A stretch of DNA of 13,752 bases from Ruminococcus sp. AF41-9 (GCF_003477525.1 NZ_QUDO01000076.1:1-13752); one strand, 5' to 3'; shown: positions 1-6,486, numbered from the stretch's first letter. Numbers and translations are program-made. Notes: generated from the letters alone by a model not told the origin.

Positions 1-260
1 GAAGCTGCAAAGGGATTGAGATGCTGGTCAATCTGATTAACATCAGTTACTGTGCCATGAAGATTCTGCCCTATCAGAACGAACATTTTTCTGAGTACCG
101 TACAAAAAGTGTACAGGAGTTTCGTTTTGAATTAAGTCAGGGTATTCGCAGTCAGATATTTTTTGCCACTTTCGTGAAAAATATCGAAACACACATAAAA
201 TCAAATGCTATGACAAGGGCTTTAAAACAGTTGGTTTTTCAGCAAGTCTACCATTTATAA
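1..260 (+). CDS. Transposase-like protein, C-terminal fragment (gene starts left of window)
   Basis: The frame is open from base 3 to a TAA at 258-260, so the window holds only about the last 85 residues; the ATG at 21 is internal, with no ribosome site before it. The visible part reads KGIEMLVNLINISYCAMK, then a segment ending SVQEFRFELSQGIRSQIFF. This resembles, from memory, the helical tail that follows the last catalytic region in IS4-like DDE transposases of Lachnospiraceae. The catalytic residues themselves lie outside the window. No terminal inverted repeat or target duplication could be recognised in bases 261-347, so the element's right end is undefined. The gene is convergent with dapB. 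The family assignment is recognition by style and is only moderately sure; that the frame is coding is more likely than the exact family. Confidence 0.55.
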   Translation, partial: SCKGIEMLVNLINISYCAMKILPYQNEHFSEYRTKSVQEFRFELSQGIRSQIFFATFVKNIETHIKSNAMTRALKQLVFQQVYHL

Positions 261-347
261 AGTTGTAAACTGGTGATATCAGAGCCAAAAGGTCAAAAAC
301 CGTTCGTATCTGCACGATAAGGTGTTTGAACCTGAAACCTGTGTTTC

Positions 348-1109
348 TTATTTTGCGCTGATCACGTCGCTCATATCATAGCGTCCTGCCGGTTTGCCAG
401 CCAGGAATTTCGCTGCTTCGATCGCACCTTTTCCAAATACTGCCTTGGAATATGCAGTATGCTTAAATTCGATCACTTCGTCCGGACCGGCAAAGATCAC
501 TTCATGCTCTCCGACAATGGTACCACCACGAACTGCGGAAATACCGATTTCTTTGTCATCACGCATCTCGCGTCTCTGGCTGCGGTCGTAAGTGTAATGA
601 TACTGATTGTCCATTGCCTCATTGATGCTGTCAGCCAGTGCCAGTGCGGTTCCGCTTGGAGCATCTACTTTCAGTCTGTGATGTTTCTCAACAATCTCCA
701 TATCAAATCCTGCTGTTGCCAGAACTTTCGCTGCGTCCTGAAGCAGCTTCATTAATGTGTTGATTCCGAGAGACATATTTGCAGACTTCAGAACTGCAAC
801 ATTTTTAGCAGTCTCTTCCACTTTTGCAAGCTGTTCTTCACTTAAACCTGTTGTACATAATACAACCGGAAGTTTACGTTTCTCACAGTAAGCAAGGAGC
901 GCATCTGTTGCTTTTGCAGAAGAAAAATCGATCAGTGCATCTGCCTCCACCTGACATTCTTCCATATTTGTATAAACAGGGTAGCTGTTCTTTCCCTGAT
1001 CTGTCACGTCAATACCAGCTACGATCTCAGCATCCGGATCTTTCTCTACAAGCCCTGAGATCACCTGACCCATATGGCCGTTACAGCCATGCATAATAAT
1101 CTTTACCAT
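348..1109 (-). CDS. dapB: 4-hydroxy-tetrahydrodipicolinate reductase (DapB)
   Basis: This cytosolic enzyme reduces hydroxy-tetrahydrodipicolinate with NAD(P)H, the second committed step of the diaminopimelate/lysine pathway, and so feeds both peptidoglycan and lysine. At 253 residues it is of normal length. The N-terminal nucleotide-binding loop GCNGHMG is at residues 8-14, the CTTG loop at 85-88, and the family signature EKHHRLKVDAPSGTA at 141-155. By homology with the E. coli enzyme His143 is the acid catalyst and Lys147 the substrate lysine. The ATG at 1109 has a good upstream GGAGAGGAA. It lies 54 bases downstream of dapA on the same strand, so the two are almost certainly one transcript. 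No clear intrinsic terminator follows the stop; only weak short repeats are visible in 261-347. Confidence 0.97.
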   Translation of the reverse strand: MVKIIMHGCNGHMGQVISGLVEKDPDAEIVAGIDVTDQGKNSYPVYTNMEECQVEADALIDFSSAKATDALLAYCEKRKLPVVLCTTGLSEEQLAKVEETAKNVAVLKSANMSLGINTLMKLLQDAAKVLATAGFDMEIVEKHHRLKVDAPSGTALALADSINEAMDNQYHYTYDRSQRREMRDDKEIGISAVRGGTIVGEHEVIFAGPDEVIEFKHTAYSKAVFGKGAIEAAKFLAGKPAGRYDMSDVISAK

Positions 1110-1163
1110 TTGTTTTTCCTCTCCGCTTTGCGCTTACACAGATTTGTTTTTTCTGTATGGAAC

Positions 1164-2057
1164 TTATGCAAGTTTGATTCCAAAATCTTTCATAGCCTGT
1201 GCAAGTTTCTCTTTGTTTGCTTCTTCCATTTCAGATAATGGCATACGAAGCGGTCCGACTTCCTGTCCCATCAGGTTCAGAGCTGTTTTTACAGGAATCG
1301 GGTTTACTTCGCTGAACAGTGCATGGATCAGCGGGATTGCTTTTAACTGGATCTCTGCTGCGCCTTTGGTATCGCCTTCCAGGAATTTCATAACCATGTC
1401 ATGTGTTTCCTTCGGAGCTACGTTGGAAAGTACGGAAATTACACCAAGTCCGCCAAGAGAAAGGATCGGAAGTACCTGGTCATCGTTTCCGGAATACAGC
1501 TCGATTGCTCCGTCAGCCATGGACATCATGGTTGCGATCTGAGATAAATCTCCGCTTGCAGCTTTGATACCAACGATATTCTTTACATTCTTTGCAAGAG
1601 CAACTGCTGTTGCAGGCTGAATGTTACATCCTGTACGGCTCGGAACATTGTACATAATGATCGGGGTTTCCGGAACTGCCTCTGCGATTGCTGTATAATG
1701 ATCGATCAGTCCCTTCTGTGTTGCTTTATTATAATATGGAGTTACAACCAGGAGCGCATCTGCACCGTAGGAAGCAGCCTCCCTGGACAGCATGATCGCT
1801 GTTTCTGTACAGTTAGAGCCTGTACCTGCAATGACAGGAACACGTTTGTTTACCTTATCGATCGCGAACTTGATCGTTTTGAGATGTTCGCCGTGTGTCA
1901 TTGTAGATGATTCTCCTGTTGTTCCGCAAATGATGATCGCATCTGTACTGTTTGCAATCTGATACTCCAGGAGTTCCTCAAGTTTCTCATAATTAACCTT
2001 ACCGTCTTCATACATCGGGGTTACGATTGCAACACCTGCACCTTTAAAAATTGCCAT
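1164..2057 (-). CDS. dapA: 4-hydroxy-tetrahydrodipicolinate synthase (DapA)
   Basis: It condenses pyruvate with aspartate-4-semialdehyde, the entry step of diaminopimelate/lysine synthesis, as a cytosolic class I (Schiff-base) aldolase. The start chosen is the ATG at 2057 (297 residues): it follows AAAGGAGGAAGG at ideal distance and begins with the typical MAIFKGAGVAIVTP. A longer frame to 2114 adds 19 residues unlike the family and lacks a ribosome site. Visible active-site parts are GTTGES at 45-50 (Thr46/Thr47), YYN at 108-110 (Tyr109), YNVPSRTG at 136-143 (Tyr136 and Arg141) and the Schiff-base Lys165 in GIKAASGD. All key residues are present. It is followed by dapB and preceded by the corrinoid adenosyltransferase gene after a 124-base gap without a convincing promoter. 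No lysine riboswitch is visible in that gap, which is too short for one. Confidence 0.97.
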   Translation of the reverse strand: MAIFKGAGVAIVTPMYEDGKVNYEKLEELLEYQIANSTDAIIICGTTGESSTMTHGEHLKTIKFAIDKVNKRVPVIAGTGSNCTETAIMLSREAASYGADALLVVTPYYNKATQKGLIDHYTAIAEAVPETPIIMYNVPSRTGCNIQPATAVALAKNVKNIVGIKAASGDLSQIATMMSMADGAIELYSGNDDQVLPILSLGGLGVISVLSNVAPKETHDMVMKFLEGDTKGAAEIQLKAIPLIHALFSEVNPIPVKTALNLMGQEVGPLRMPLSEMEEANKEKLAQAMKDFGIKLA

Positions 2058-2181
2058 TTGCCTTCCTCCTTTATTCTTCTGTAGTTTCCATAGTTTTGCA
2101 ATTATTTTATGCAACTGTCCGGCTGCCTTACAGGATAGCGGCTGCCAGATCTGTCAGAACCTCCGGCCAGTTACTGTTTTG

Positions 2182-2679
2182 CTATTTCTCCAACAATTCT
2201 GTTGTCAGTGTCGTGATACTGTCCGCATACTTTCGCAGACCTTCCGGCAAAGTACGGCCGGTAAGCAGAATATGCATACTCTCATCCTTCATTTTAAGGA
2301 TTTCACCGATTGCCTCTTCTGTGGTAATGCCGTAATCCAAAAGTCCAAGAATCTCATCCAGCAATAAGAAGTCACATTCCTGGGTTGCGATTACCTTTCT
2401 CGCAAAGTTCAGGGCATTGAGAATATTGGTCTTCTCCTCCGCCTTCTCCTGATCTGTCAGCTCCTGATAGCATTTCTCCAGCTTTTCAAAACGGAAAATC
2501 TTGATATCCAGATTCTCCAGTTCCTCCAGAAAATCTAATTCCCTGCGCTCTCTTCCTTTCAGAAACTGAATGATAATAACGCTTTTTCCCTTGGCTGAAG
2601 CTCTCAGGCACTGGCCAATCGCCAGCGTTGTTTTCCCCTTTCCGCTTCCGCAGTAAACTTCTGTAAACTCTCTTTCCAT
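2182..2679 (-). CDS. cobO: Corrinoid adenosyltransferase, CobO/BtuR (CobA) family
   Basis: This family transfers the adenosyl group of ATP to the cobalt of reduced corrinoids, making adenosylcobalamin or its precursors. The protein is 165 residues, slightly shorter than typical BtuR. It has the family's P-loop GSGKGKTT at 11-18, then QFLKG at 38-42, the Walker-B-like LLLDEI at 105-110, and the C-terminal LLTGR (138-142) followed by YAD (151-153), which matches the LTGR..P..L...AD ending of BtuR. The ATG at 2679 is preferred because GAGGA lies 10 bases upstream; an in-frame TTG at 2688 is only 2 bases from that site. It lies alone among non-cobalamin genes, directly upstream of dapA. A salvage role, or use for an adenosylcobalamin enzyme elsewhere, is inference. 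No cobalamin riboswitch was seen upstream. Confidence 0.85.
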   Translation of the reverse strand: MEREFTEVYCGSGKGKTTLAIGQCLRASAKGKSVIIIQFLKGRERRELDFLEELENLDIKIFRFEKLEKCYQELTDQEKAEEKTNILNALNFARKVIATQECDFLLLDEILGLLDYGITTEEAIGEILKMKDESMHILLTGRTLPEGLRKYADSITTLTTELLEK

Positions 2680-2741
2680 AATAAACAATTCCTCTTTATC
2701 GTTACTGAAATTGTACCTTCTTTTTTATTTTGAATATGCTT

Positions 2742-2770
2742 ATATTACCGCAGTTTCTGAATAATTGCAA
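2742..2770 (-). promoter_or_regulatory. Candidate promoter for cobO (and possibly dapA-dapB)
   Basis: On the minus strand TTGCAA (2770-2765) is followed after 17 bases by TAATAT (2747-2742), about 60 bases upstream of the cobO start. Spacing is ideal but both hexamers match the sigma-A consensus only in part. It directly abuts the hairpin at 2770-2800, which suggests either a terminator/promoter junction or an operator. Confidence 0.35.
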
Positions 2771-2800
2771 GCAGTTGTTCGTGCCGCACCAACGACTGCT
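2770..2800. promoter_or_regulatory. 31-bp imperfect palindrome upstream of cobO
   Basis: AGCAGTTGTT (2770-2779) pairs with AACGACTGCT (2791-2800) with one wobble, and the centre GTGCCGCAC can pair again as GTG/CAC. It lies between the SSB-like gene and cobO. No T-run follows it on either strand, so it is a poor intrinsic terminator. A protein-binding site next to the -35 of the candidate cobO promoter is at least as likely. Confidence 0.45.
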
Positions 2801-2885
2801 GATCTCTGCATCACATTCCTCTGTCTCTTTTTCATTTCACAGAAAATTGTTCTGCAGTATTCTCAGGAGAAGAATAACTTTGCTT

Positions 2886-3512
2886 TTATTCCATATATTC
2901 CAGCTTACTTACAGAAACTTCATACGCCACTCGTTTTTCTGTCTCATTTTCACCGATCCGTTTCATATATTCCCTGCTCTGGATACGTCCCCAGATCAGT
3001 GCATGACCTCCCACTTCAAAGGCAGATGCATAGCGGGCATTTCTTCCCCAGCAGATACATGGTATGTAGTCGGATTTTCCATACGGTCTGTTGACCGCCA
3101 GAAGCACATCCGCAATCTCACGGCCCAGAGGCGTTTTTCGATAGACCGGAGGTTTACAGATAAATCCATCGAGAAAGATCTGGTTCACCGGAACTGTCTC
3201 GTCCTCTTCCTCCACAAATTTCAGTTCCCGGGTAAATACAGAAAGCACAAGGCGGTTGTGTTTTTCCTCATGTCTGTTATAGGAACGGAACTGTCCGTGA
3301 ATTTCCACGTATTCTCCGATATAATCCTGTGTCACATCGACCAGCCGTTCTGACACCATCACCGGAATCCTGTCCTCGGATTCACTGAGTCTTTTGACCA
3401 GAAGCTCTGTCATATAGAAACCCTCTCCAAAGACCTGGTGGCTGAAAGTAAATCCTGCTGCTATTTTTCCCATCATAGATACCTGATTGTTTTCAATAAT
3501 TTTATCTGCCAT
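2886..3512 (-). CDS. Tandem OB-fold single-stranded-DNA-binding protein
   Basis: The C-terminal half (about residues 109-207) has the usual SSB pattern: a strand with DGFICKPPVYRKTPLGREIA, then LLAVNRPYGKSDYIPCICWG at about 137-156, then GRIQSREY at 175-182 and a closing YEVSVSKLEY. The N-terminal half (about 9-102) repeats the same plan in diverged form: MMGKIA, FYMTELLVKRLS, IPVMVSERL, YVEIHGQFRSYN and LVLSVFTREL. So one 208-residue chain carries two OB folds, whereas ordinary bacterial SSB carries one. The acidic tail ending in PF that recruits replication partners is absent; the chain stops at LEYME. It is therefore more likely an accessory ssDNA-binding protein than the main replicative SSB. 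The ATG at 3512 follows AAGGAGAA. It is divergent from typA; a weak TATAGA about 80 bases upstream could be its -10. Target and partners are unknown. Confidence 0.8.
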   Translation of the reverse strand: MADKIIENNQVSMMGKIAAGFTFSHQVFGEGFYMTELLVKRLSESEDRIPVMVSERLVDVTQDYIGEYVEIHGQFRSYNRHEEKHNRLVLSVFTRELKFVEEEDETVPVNQIFLDGFICKPPVYRKTPLGREIADVLLAVNRPYGKSDYIPCICWGRNARYASAFEVGGHALIWGRIQSREYMKRIGENETEKRVAYEVSVSKLEYME

Positions 3513-3632
3513 AATGTGGTTCTCCTTCCTTGCAGTTCCATAGCAGGCGATTTTTTTCTCTGCTATCCTCTGCTGTGCCTTAATATTGTTCTATACTAAG
3601 ATATGTCCATGTCCGGAAGTTTATTACAGAAA

Positions 3633-3693
3633 TTTACCACAAAATTAAAAAAAGTTTTTTCAACACCTTGTAATCTGGCGAAAATGTGGTAAA
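3633..3693. repeat. Inverted pair of 9-mers flanking the typA promoter
   Basis: TTTACCACA at 3633-3641 and its exact reverse complement TGTGGTAAA at 3685-3693 lie 52 bases apart centre to centre, close to five helical turns. The second copy overlaps the -10 of the candidate typA promoter. The 9-mer differs at one position from the loose DnaA-box pattern TTWTNCACA. It may be an operator pair for a regulator of typA and/or the divergent SSB-like gene; the DnaA link is speculative. Confidence 0.4.
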
Positions 3694-3695
3694 CT
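3668..3695 (+). promoter_or_regulatory. Candidate typA promoter
   Basis: TTGTAA (3668-3673), a 16-base spacer and TAAACT (3690-3695) with an extended TGG just before it give a plausible sigma-A promoter. Transcription would start near 3702 and leave a leader of about 140 bases before typA. Confidence 0.45.
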
Positions 3696-3747
3696 GGAAA
3701 TTCGGGTAACTCATTAAAGAAAAACACATAATAATAGGAACAAACAA

Positions 3748-3780
3748 GTTACTGCCCGCTCACTTTCGACGGTCAGCAAC
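3748..3780 (+). promoter_or_regulatory. Symmetric hairpin in the typA leader
   Basis: Three 3-bp blocks pair in register: GTT/AAC, CTG/CAG and CCG/CGG, separated by single mismatches (A3751-C3777 and C3755-T3773), with an 11-base loop. It lies in the predicted leader about 65 bases before the typA ATG. A T-rich stretch (3783-3820) follows but not as an immediate run, so it could be a weak attenuator, an RNA-stabilising stem or a protein site. Confidence 0.35.
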
Positions 3781-3843
3781 AGGTTTCGTTATTTATTTCA
3801 ATTATTTATTATTTTTAGATTCGAAAGGAAAGGAAATCATTTT

Positions 3844-5676
3844 ATGAGAACAAAACGTGAAGACGTACGTAACGTAGCCATTATCGCACACGTTGACCAC
3901 GGTAAAACTACTCTGGTTGACCAGCTTCTGAGACAGAGTGGTGTATTCCGTGAGAACCAGGAAGTTCAGGAACGTGTCATGGACTCCAATGACATCGAGC
4001 GTGAACGTGGTATCACTATTTTATCCAAAAATACAGCGATTCATTACAAAGACACAAAAATCAACATCATCGACACACCAGGACATGCCGATTTCGGTGG
4101 TGAAGTAGAGCGTGTACTGAAGATGGTAGACGGCGTTATTCTTCTCGTTGACGCATTCGAAGGTGCTATGCCTCAGACAAAATTCGTTCTGAAAAAAGCT
4201 CTGGAACTGGACCTTCATGTCATCGTATGTATCAACAAGATCGACCGTCCGGAAGCCCGCCCGGATGAAGTTGTAGATGAAGTTCTGGAACTTCTCATGG
4301 ACCTCGGTGCTTCTGATGAACAGCTTGACTGTCCGTTCCTGTATGCTTCTGCAAAAGCTGGCCATGCTGTGATCGACTTAAACGATACTCCTAAGGATAT
4401 GGCTCCACTGTTTGATGCGATTCTTAAATATATCCCTGCTCCGGAAGGAGATCCGGATGCAGATACTCAGGTTCTGATCAGCACTATCGACTACAACGAA
4501 TACGTTGGACGTATCGGTGTAGGTAAAGTTGAGAATGGTAAGATTGCCGTTAACCAGGAACTGACTCTGTTAAACCATCATGATATTGACAAGCGTAAAA
4601 AAGTTAAGATCAGCAAGCTCTATGAGTTTGACGGTCTGAACAAAATTGAAGTAAAAGAAGCCAACATCGGTTCTATCGTTGCGATTTCCGGTATCGCAGA
4701 TATTCATATCGGTGATACTCTCTGCGCAGGAGACAACCCAGAAGCAATTCCGTTCCAGAAGATTTCCGAGCCGACTATCGCCATGAACTTCATCGTAAAT
4801 GACAGTCCGCTGGCTGGCCAGGAAGGTAAATACATTACTTCCCGTCATCTCCGTGACCGTCTCTACCGTGAGCTGAACACAGACGTCAGCCTTCGTGTAG
4901 AAGATACAGAGACAACAGAAGCATTTAAAGTTTCCGGACGTGGAGAACTTCATCTTTCTGTCCTGATCGAGAACATGAGACGTGAAGGTTATGAATTTGC
5001 AGTAAGTAAACCGGAAGTTCTGTACAAAACAGACGAACGCGGCAAGAAACTGGAGCCAATGGAAATCGCTTATGTCGATGTTCCGGAAGAATTTTCCGGT
5101 ACTGTGATCCAGAAACTGAGTGAACGTAAAGGGGAACTGCAGGGTATGAGCACTGCCAGCGACGGTACTGTCCGTCTGGAATTCCACATTCCTTCCCGTG
5201 GACTGATCGGATTCCGTGGTGAATTCCTTACTTCCACTAAAGGTACCGGTATCATCAATACCATGTTTGATGGATATGCACCTTATAAGGGAGACTTCCA
5301 GTACAGAAAACAGGGATCTCTGATCGCATTTGAGGCTGGTGAAGCGGTTACTTATGGTCTGTTCGCTGCTCAGGAGCGTGGTACTCTGTTTATCGGACCT
5401 GGTGCAAAAGTTTACAGCGGTATGGTCATCGGACAGAACGGTAAAGCTGAAGATATCGAACTGAATGTCTGCAAGACCAAACATCTGACCAATACCCGTT
5501 CTTCTTCTGCTGATGATGCACTGAAACTGACTCCACCAAGAGTTCTGAGTCTGGAACAGGCAATTGACTTCATCGACCAGGATGAGCTGCTGGAAGTTAC
5601 ACCGGAGTCTCTCCGTATCCGCAAGAGACTGCTGGATTCCAGAGAACGTAAGAGAGCGGCTTTCAGAAAAGCCTGA
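3844..5676 (+). CDS. typA: Ribosome-associated translational GTPase TypA/BipA
   Basis: TypA is a GTPase of the EF-G/LepA class that binds the 70S ribosome and supports 50S assembly and growth under stress or cold. At 610 residues it is full length. The G domain shows all five motifs: AHVDHGKT (15-22), RGITI with switch-I Thr58 (55-59), DTPGH (77-81), NKID (131-134) and SAK (169-171). Domain II, the EF-G-like domains III and V and the BipA-specific C-terminal domain follow, including [12 protein letters not shown] near the start of the C-terminal part and [11 protein letters not shown] near residues 548-558. The start follows AAAGGAAAGGAA. Codon choice (many CGT, GGT, CTG) fits a highly expressed gene. 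It is a single-gene unit: the SSB-like gene is divergent upstream, and the giant inverted repeat begins 17 bases after the stop. Nothing looks altered. Confidence 0.97.
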   Translation: MRTKREDVRNVAIIAHVDHGKTTLVDQLLRQSGVFRENQEVQERVMDSNDIERERGITILSKNTAIHYKDTKINIIDTPGHADFGGEVERVLKMVDGVILLVDAFEGAMPQTKFVLKKALELDLHVIVCINKIDRPEARPDEVVDEVLELLMDLGASDEQLDCPFLYASAKAGHAVIDLNDTPKDMAPLFDAILKYIPAPEGDPDADTQVLISTIDYNEYVGRIGVGKVENGKIAVNQELTLLNHHDIDKRKKVKISKLYEFDGLNKIEVKEANIGSIVAISGIADIHIGDTLCAGDNPEAIPFQKISEPTIAMNFIVNDSPLAGQEGKYITSRHLRDRLYRELNTDVSLRVEDTETTEAFKVSGRGELHLSVLIENMRREGYEFAVSKPEVLYKTDERGKKLEPMEIAYVDVPEEFSGTVIQKLSERKGELQGMSTASDGTVRLEFHIPSRGLIGFRGEFLTSTKGTGIINTMFDGYAPYKGDFQYRKQGSLIAFEAGEAVTYGLFAAQERGTLFIGPGAKVYSGMVIGQNGKAEDIELNVCKTKHLTNTRSSSADDALKLTPPRVLSLEQAIDFIDQDELLEVTPESLRIRKRLLDSRERKRAAFRKA

Positions 5677-5693
5677 GATAAATAAAAAGGGAC

Positions 5694-5897
5694 GCTCCGG
5701 AGCAAGTATGTTTTTCCATGCGGTTTCGGAGCCTAAGAAAAGCTAAGCCCCTCGGAATCTGCTAAAACCATTCAGAAAAATGCAAAACTCGCCTGTCGGC
5801 TCAGACAGTTGCATTTTTCTGAATAACGCAGATTTCGAGGGGCTAAGTTTTTCTAAGACTCCTGCAAATGCATGGAAAAACATACTTGCTCCGGAGC
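5694..5897. repeat. 204-bp near-perfect inverted repeat (giant hairpin)
   Basis: The outer 28 bases at 5694-5721, starting GCTCCGGAGC, are the exact reverse complement of 5870-5897. The next ~41 bases (to 5762) match 5828-5869 with one indel and scattered mismatches, including the block CTAAGCCCCTCG. Then 16 bases at 5770-5785 pair exactly with 5809-5824, and CTGTC (5793-5797) with GACAG (5804-5808) close a 6-base loop. Several arm differences are G-T wobbles rather than clashes. The end sequence GCTCCGGAGC is itself a palindrome. It starts 17 bases after the typA stop, so it could end typA transcription, but no T-run follows. A MITE-like or dispersed palindromic element is a good alternative; no target-site duplication is obvious. 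No coding frame of note lies inside. Confidence 0.9.
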
Positions 5898-5963
5898 TGT
5901 AAGCTGATATATTCATGTTTTATATACTCTTATTTTCTATATGTTCTTAAATCTATTATAGTC

Positions 5964-5986
5964 AAGCGGATATTCGCAATCCGCTT
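5964..5986. repeat. Perfect 8-bp stem hairpin
   Basis: AAGCGGAT (5964-5971) and ATCCGCTT (5979-5986) pair exactly around a 7-base loop. It lies between the giant inverted repeat and the cloverleaf, 13 bases from the latter, and may be an extra arm of the same element. No T-run follows on either strand. Confidence 0.6.
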
Positions 5987-5999
5987 CGCTACTTGCTCA

Positions 6000-6121
6000 T
6001 AACCAAATAACTGCTCCGCAGTTTATCAGAAGGCGCTTGCACGCCTCCTGATACAAGCAAGTCCCCACCCACTGCTTATTGCTTTTCGTAATTGAAGCAG
6101 GGGACTTACTTGATTTGGTTA
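6000..6121 (-). ncRNA. Candidate structured RNA: cloverleaf with gap-free four-way junction
   Basis: A 9-bp closing stem (6000-6008 with 6113-6121, TAACCAAAT/ATTTGGTTA) encloses three hairpins that abut without one unpaired base: 6009-6023 (AACTGC/GCAGTT, 3-base loop), 6024-6053 (TATCAG/CTGATA, one mismatch, AGGCG/CGCCT) and 6054-6112 (CAAG/CTTG, one mismatch, AAGTCCCC/GGGGACTT, then an inner TGCTT/AAGCA). The two mismatches, 6030-6047 and 6058-6108, are A-C on the plus strand but become U-G and G-U wobbles on the minus strand, so a minus-strand transcript folds better. A minus-strand TATAAT at 6159-6154, 33 bases ahead of the closing stem, could be its -10, though the -35 is poor. The AGGAGG inside the second-described arm would be sequestered. 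It is not a tRNA: the arms are too long and no conserved tRNA loops are seen. A mobile palindromic DNA element is the main alternative. Confidence 0.45.
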
Positions 6122-6219
6122 AAATATCTGTTTTTCTCAAAATCCTTCAACAAATTATATTGTCATTTTTATACAAATTTCGAAGTTAGGATTTGTTAAC
6201 TTTTTTATCGTTTTGTTGA

Positions 6220-6237
6220 TTGACAAATGATTAACGA
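6220..6237. promoter_or_regulatory. Rex-like operator 1 (over the -35 and spacer of P1)
   Basis: TTGACAA, four bases, TTAACGA: 11 of 14 defined positions of the Rex consensus TTGTTAA-N4-TTAACAA. It is the weaker of the two sites, but its position over the -35 element and spacer would block RNA polymerase. Confidence 0.5.
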
Positions 6238-6248
6238 AGTCATATAAT
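6220..6248 (+). promoter_or_regulatory. adhE distal promoter P1 (consensus sigma-A)
   Basis: Exact TTGACA (6220-6225), a 17-base spacer and exact TATAAT (6243-6248). Transcription should begin near 6255, leaving a leader of roughly 290 bases. Rex-like sites overlap both the -35/spacer and the first transcribed bases, which fits tight redox repression of an intrinsically strong promoter. Confidence 0.85.
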
Positions 6249-6261
6249 AGCATCATCGAGG

Positions 6262-6279
6262 TTGTTAATTTATTAACGT
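6262..6279. promoter_or_regulatory. Rex operator 2 (just after the P1 start point)
   Basis: TTGTTAA, four bases, TTAACGT: 12 of 14 defined positions of the Rex consensus. Rex is the NADH-sensing repressor that releases DNA when NADH is high, and adhE is a standard Rex target in Bacillota. Its centre is about 16 bases after the predicted start. Single TTGTTAA half-sites also occur at 6194-6200 and 6347-6353. Confidence 0.72.
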
Positions 6280-6310
6280 TATTTTTTTAACTTTCTCTCA
6301 GTTGCCAACC

Positions 6311-6360
6311 AGAAAAATTTCACAGTCGTCTGCGTTTTGTCGGTCTTGTTAAATTTTTCT
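6311..6360 (+). promoter_or_regulatory. Inverted repeat in the adhE long leader
   Basis: AGAAAAATTT (6311-6320) is the exact reverse complement of AAATTTTTCT (6351-6360); after one mismatch ACA/TGT extends the stem. It would lie in the P1 leader RNA only, since P2 starts downstream. The right arm contains a Rex half-site. The stem is A-T rich, so its stability in RNA is modest and a role is unproven. Confidence 0.35.
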
Positions 6361-6456
6361 CATATATTCTGACAATTGATATTTTATTCACATTATTTAC
6401 GTGATTATGCACAATTTTCACCATAATATTTCGTTATGCTCATATTAATGTTACTG

Positions 6457-6486
6457 TTGACCGAATAATCAGTTTATTTGTATAAT
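6457..6486 (+). promoter_or_regulatory. adhE proximal promoter P2
   Basis: TTGACC (6457-6462), an 18-base spacer and exact TATAAT (6481-6486) lie about 60 bases before the adhE ATG. No Rex-like palindrome covers it, so P2 could supply basal expression independent of P1. Confidence 0.65.

Noticed and set aside
2058..2114. 19-residue N-terminal extension of DapA
   Set aside because: No ribosome site at 2114 and no family match; the ATG at 2057 follows AAAGGAGGAAGG.
2120..2146. Direct repeat CGGCTGCC twice, 19 bp apart, before dapA
   Set aside because: Only two 8-base copies with no linked structure or promoter; could arise by chance.
2058..2181. Lysine riboswitch before dapA
   Set aside because: The gap is too short and lacks the required long paired architecture.
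2680..2885. Cobalamin riboswitch before cobO
   Set aside because: No B12-box-like sequence or multi-stem fold found; only the 31-bp palindrome is present.
2730..3353. 207-residue plus-strand frame opposite the SSB-like gene
   Set aside because: Shadow of the real gene; His/Phe/Ser-rich, no ribosome site.
4570..5484. 304-residue open frame opposite typA
   Set aside because: Antisense shadow of a strongly coding gene; composition is Ser/Phe/Thr-rich and no ribosome site or family pattern is seen.
6000..6121. tRNA gene
   Set aside because: Despite the cloverleaf shape, arms are too long, the closing stem is 9 bp, and no conserved tRNA loop sequences or CCA end are present.
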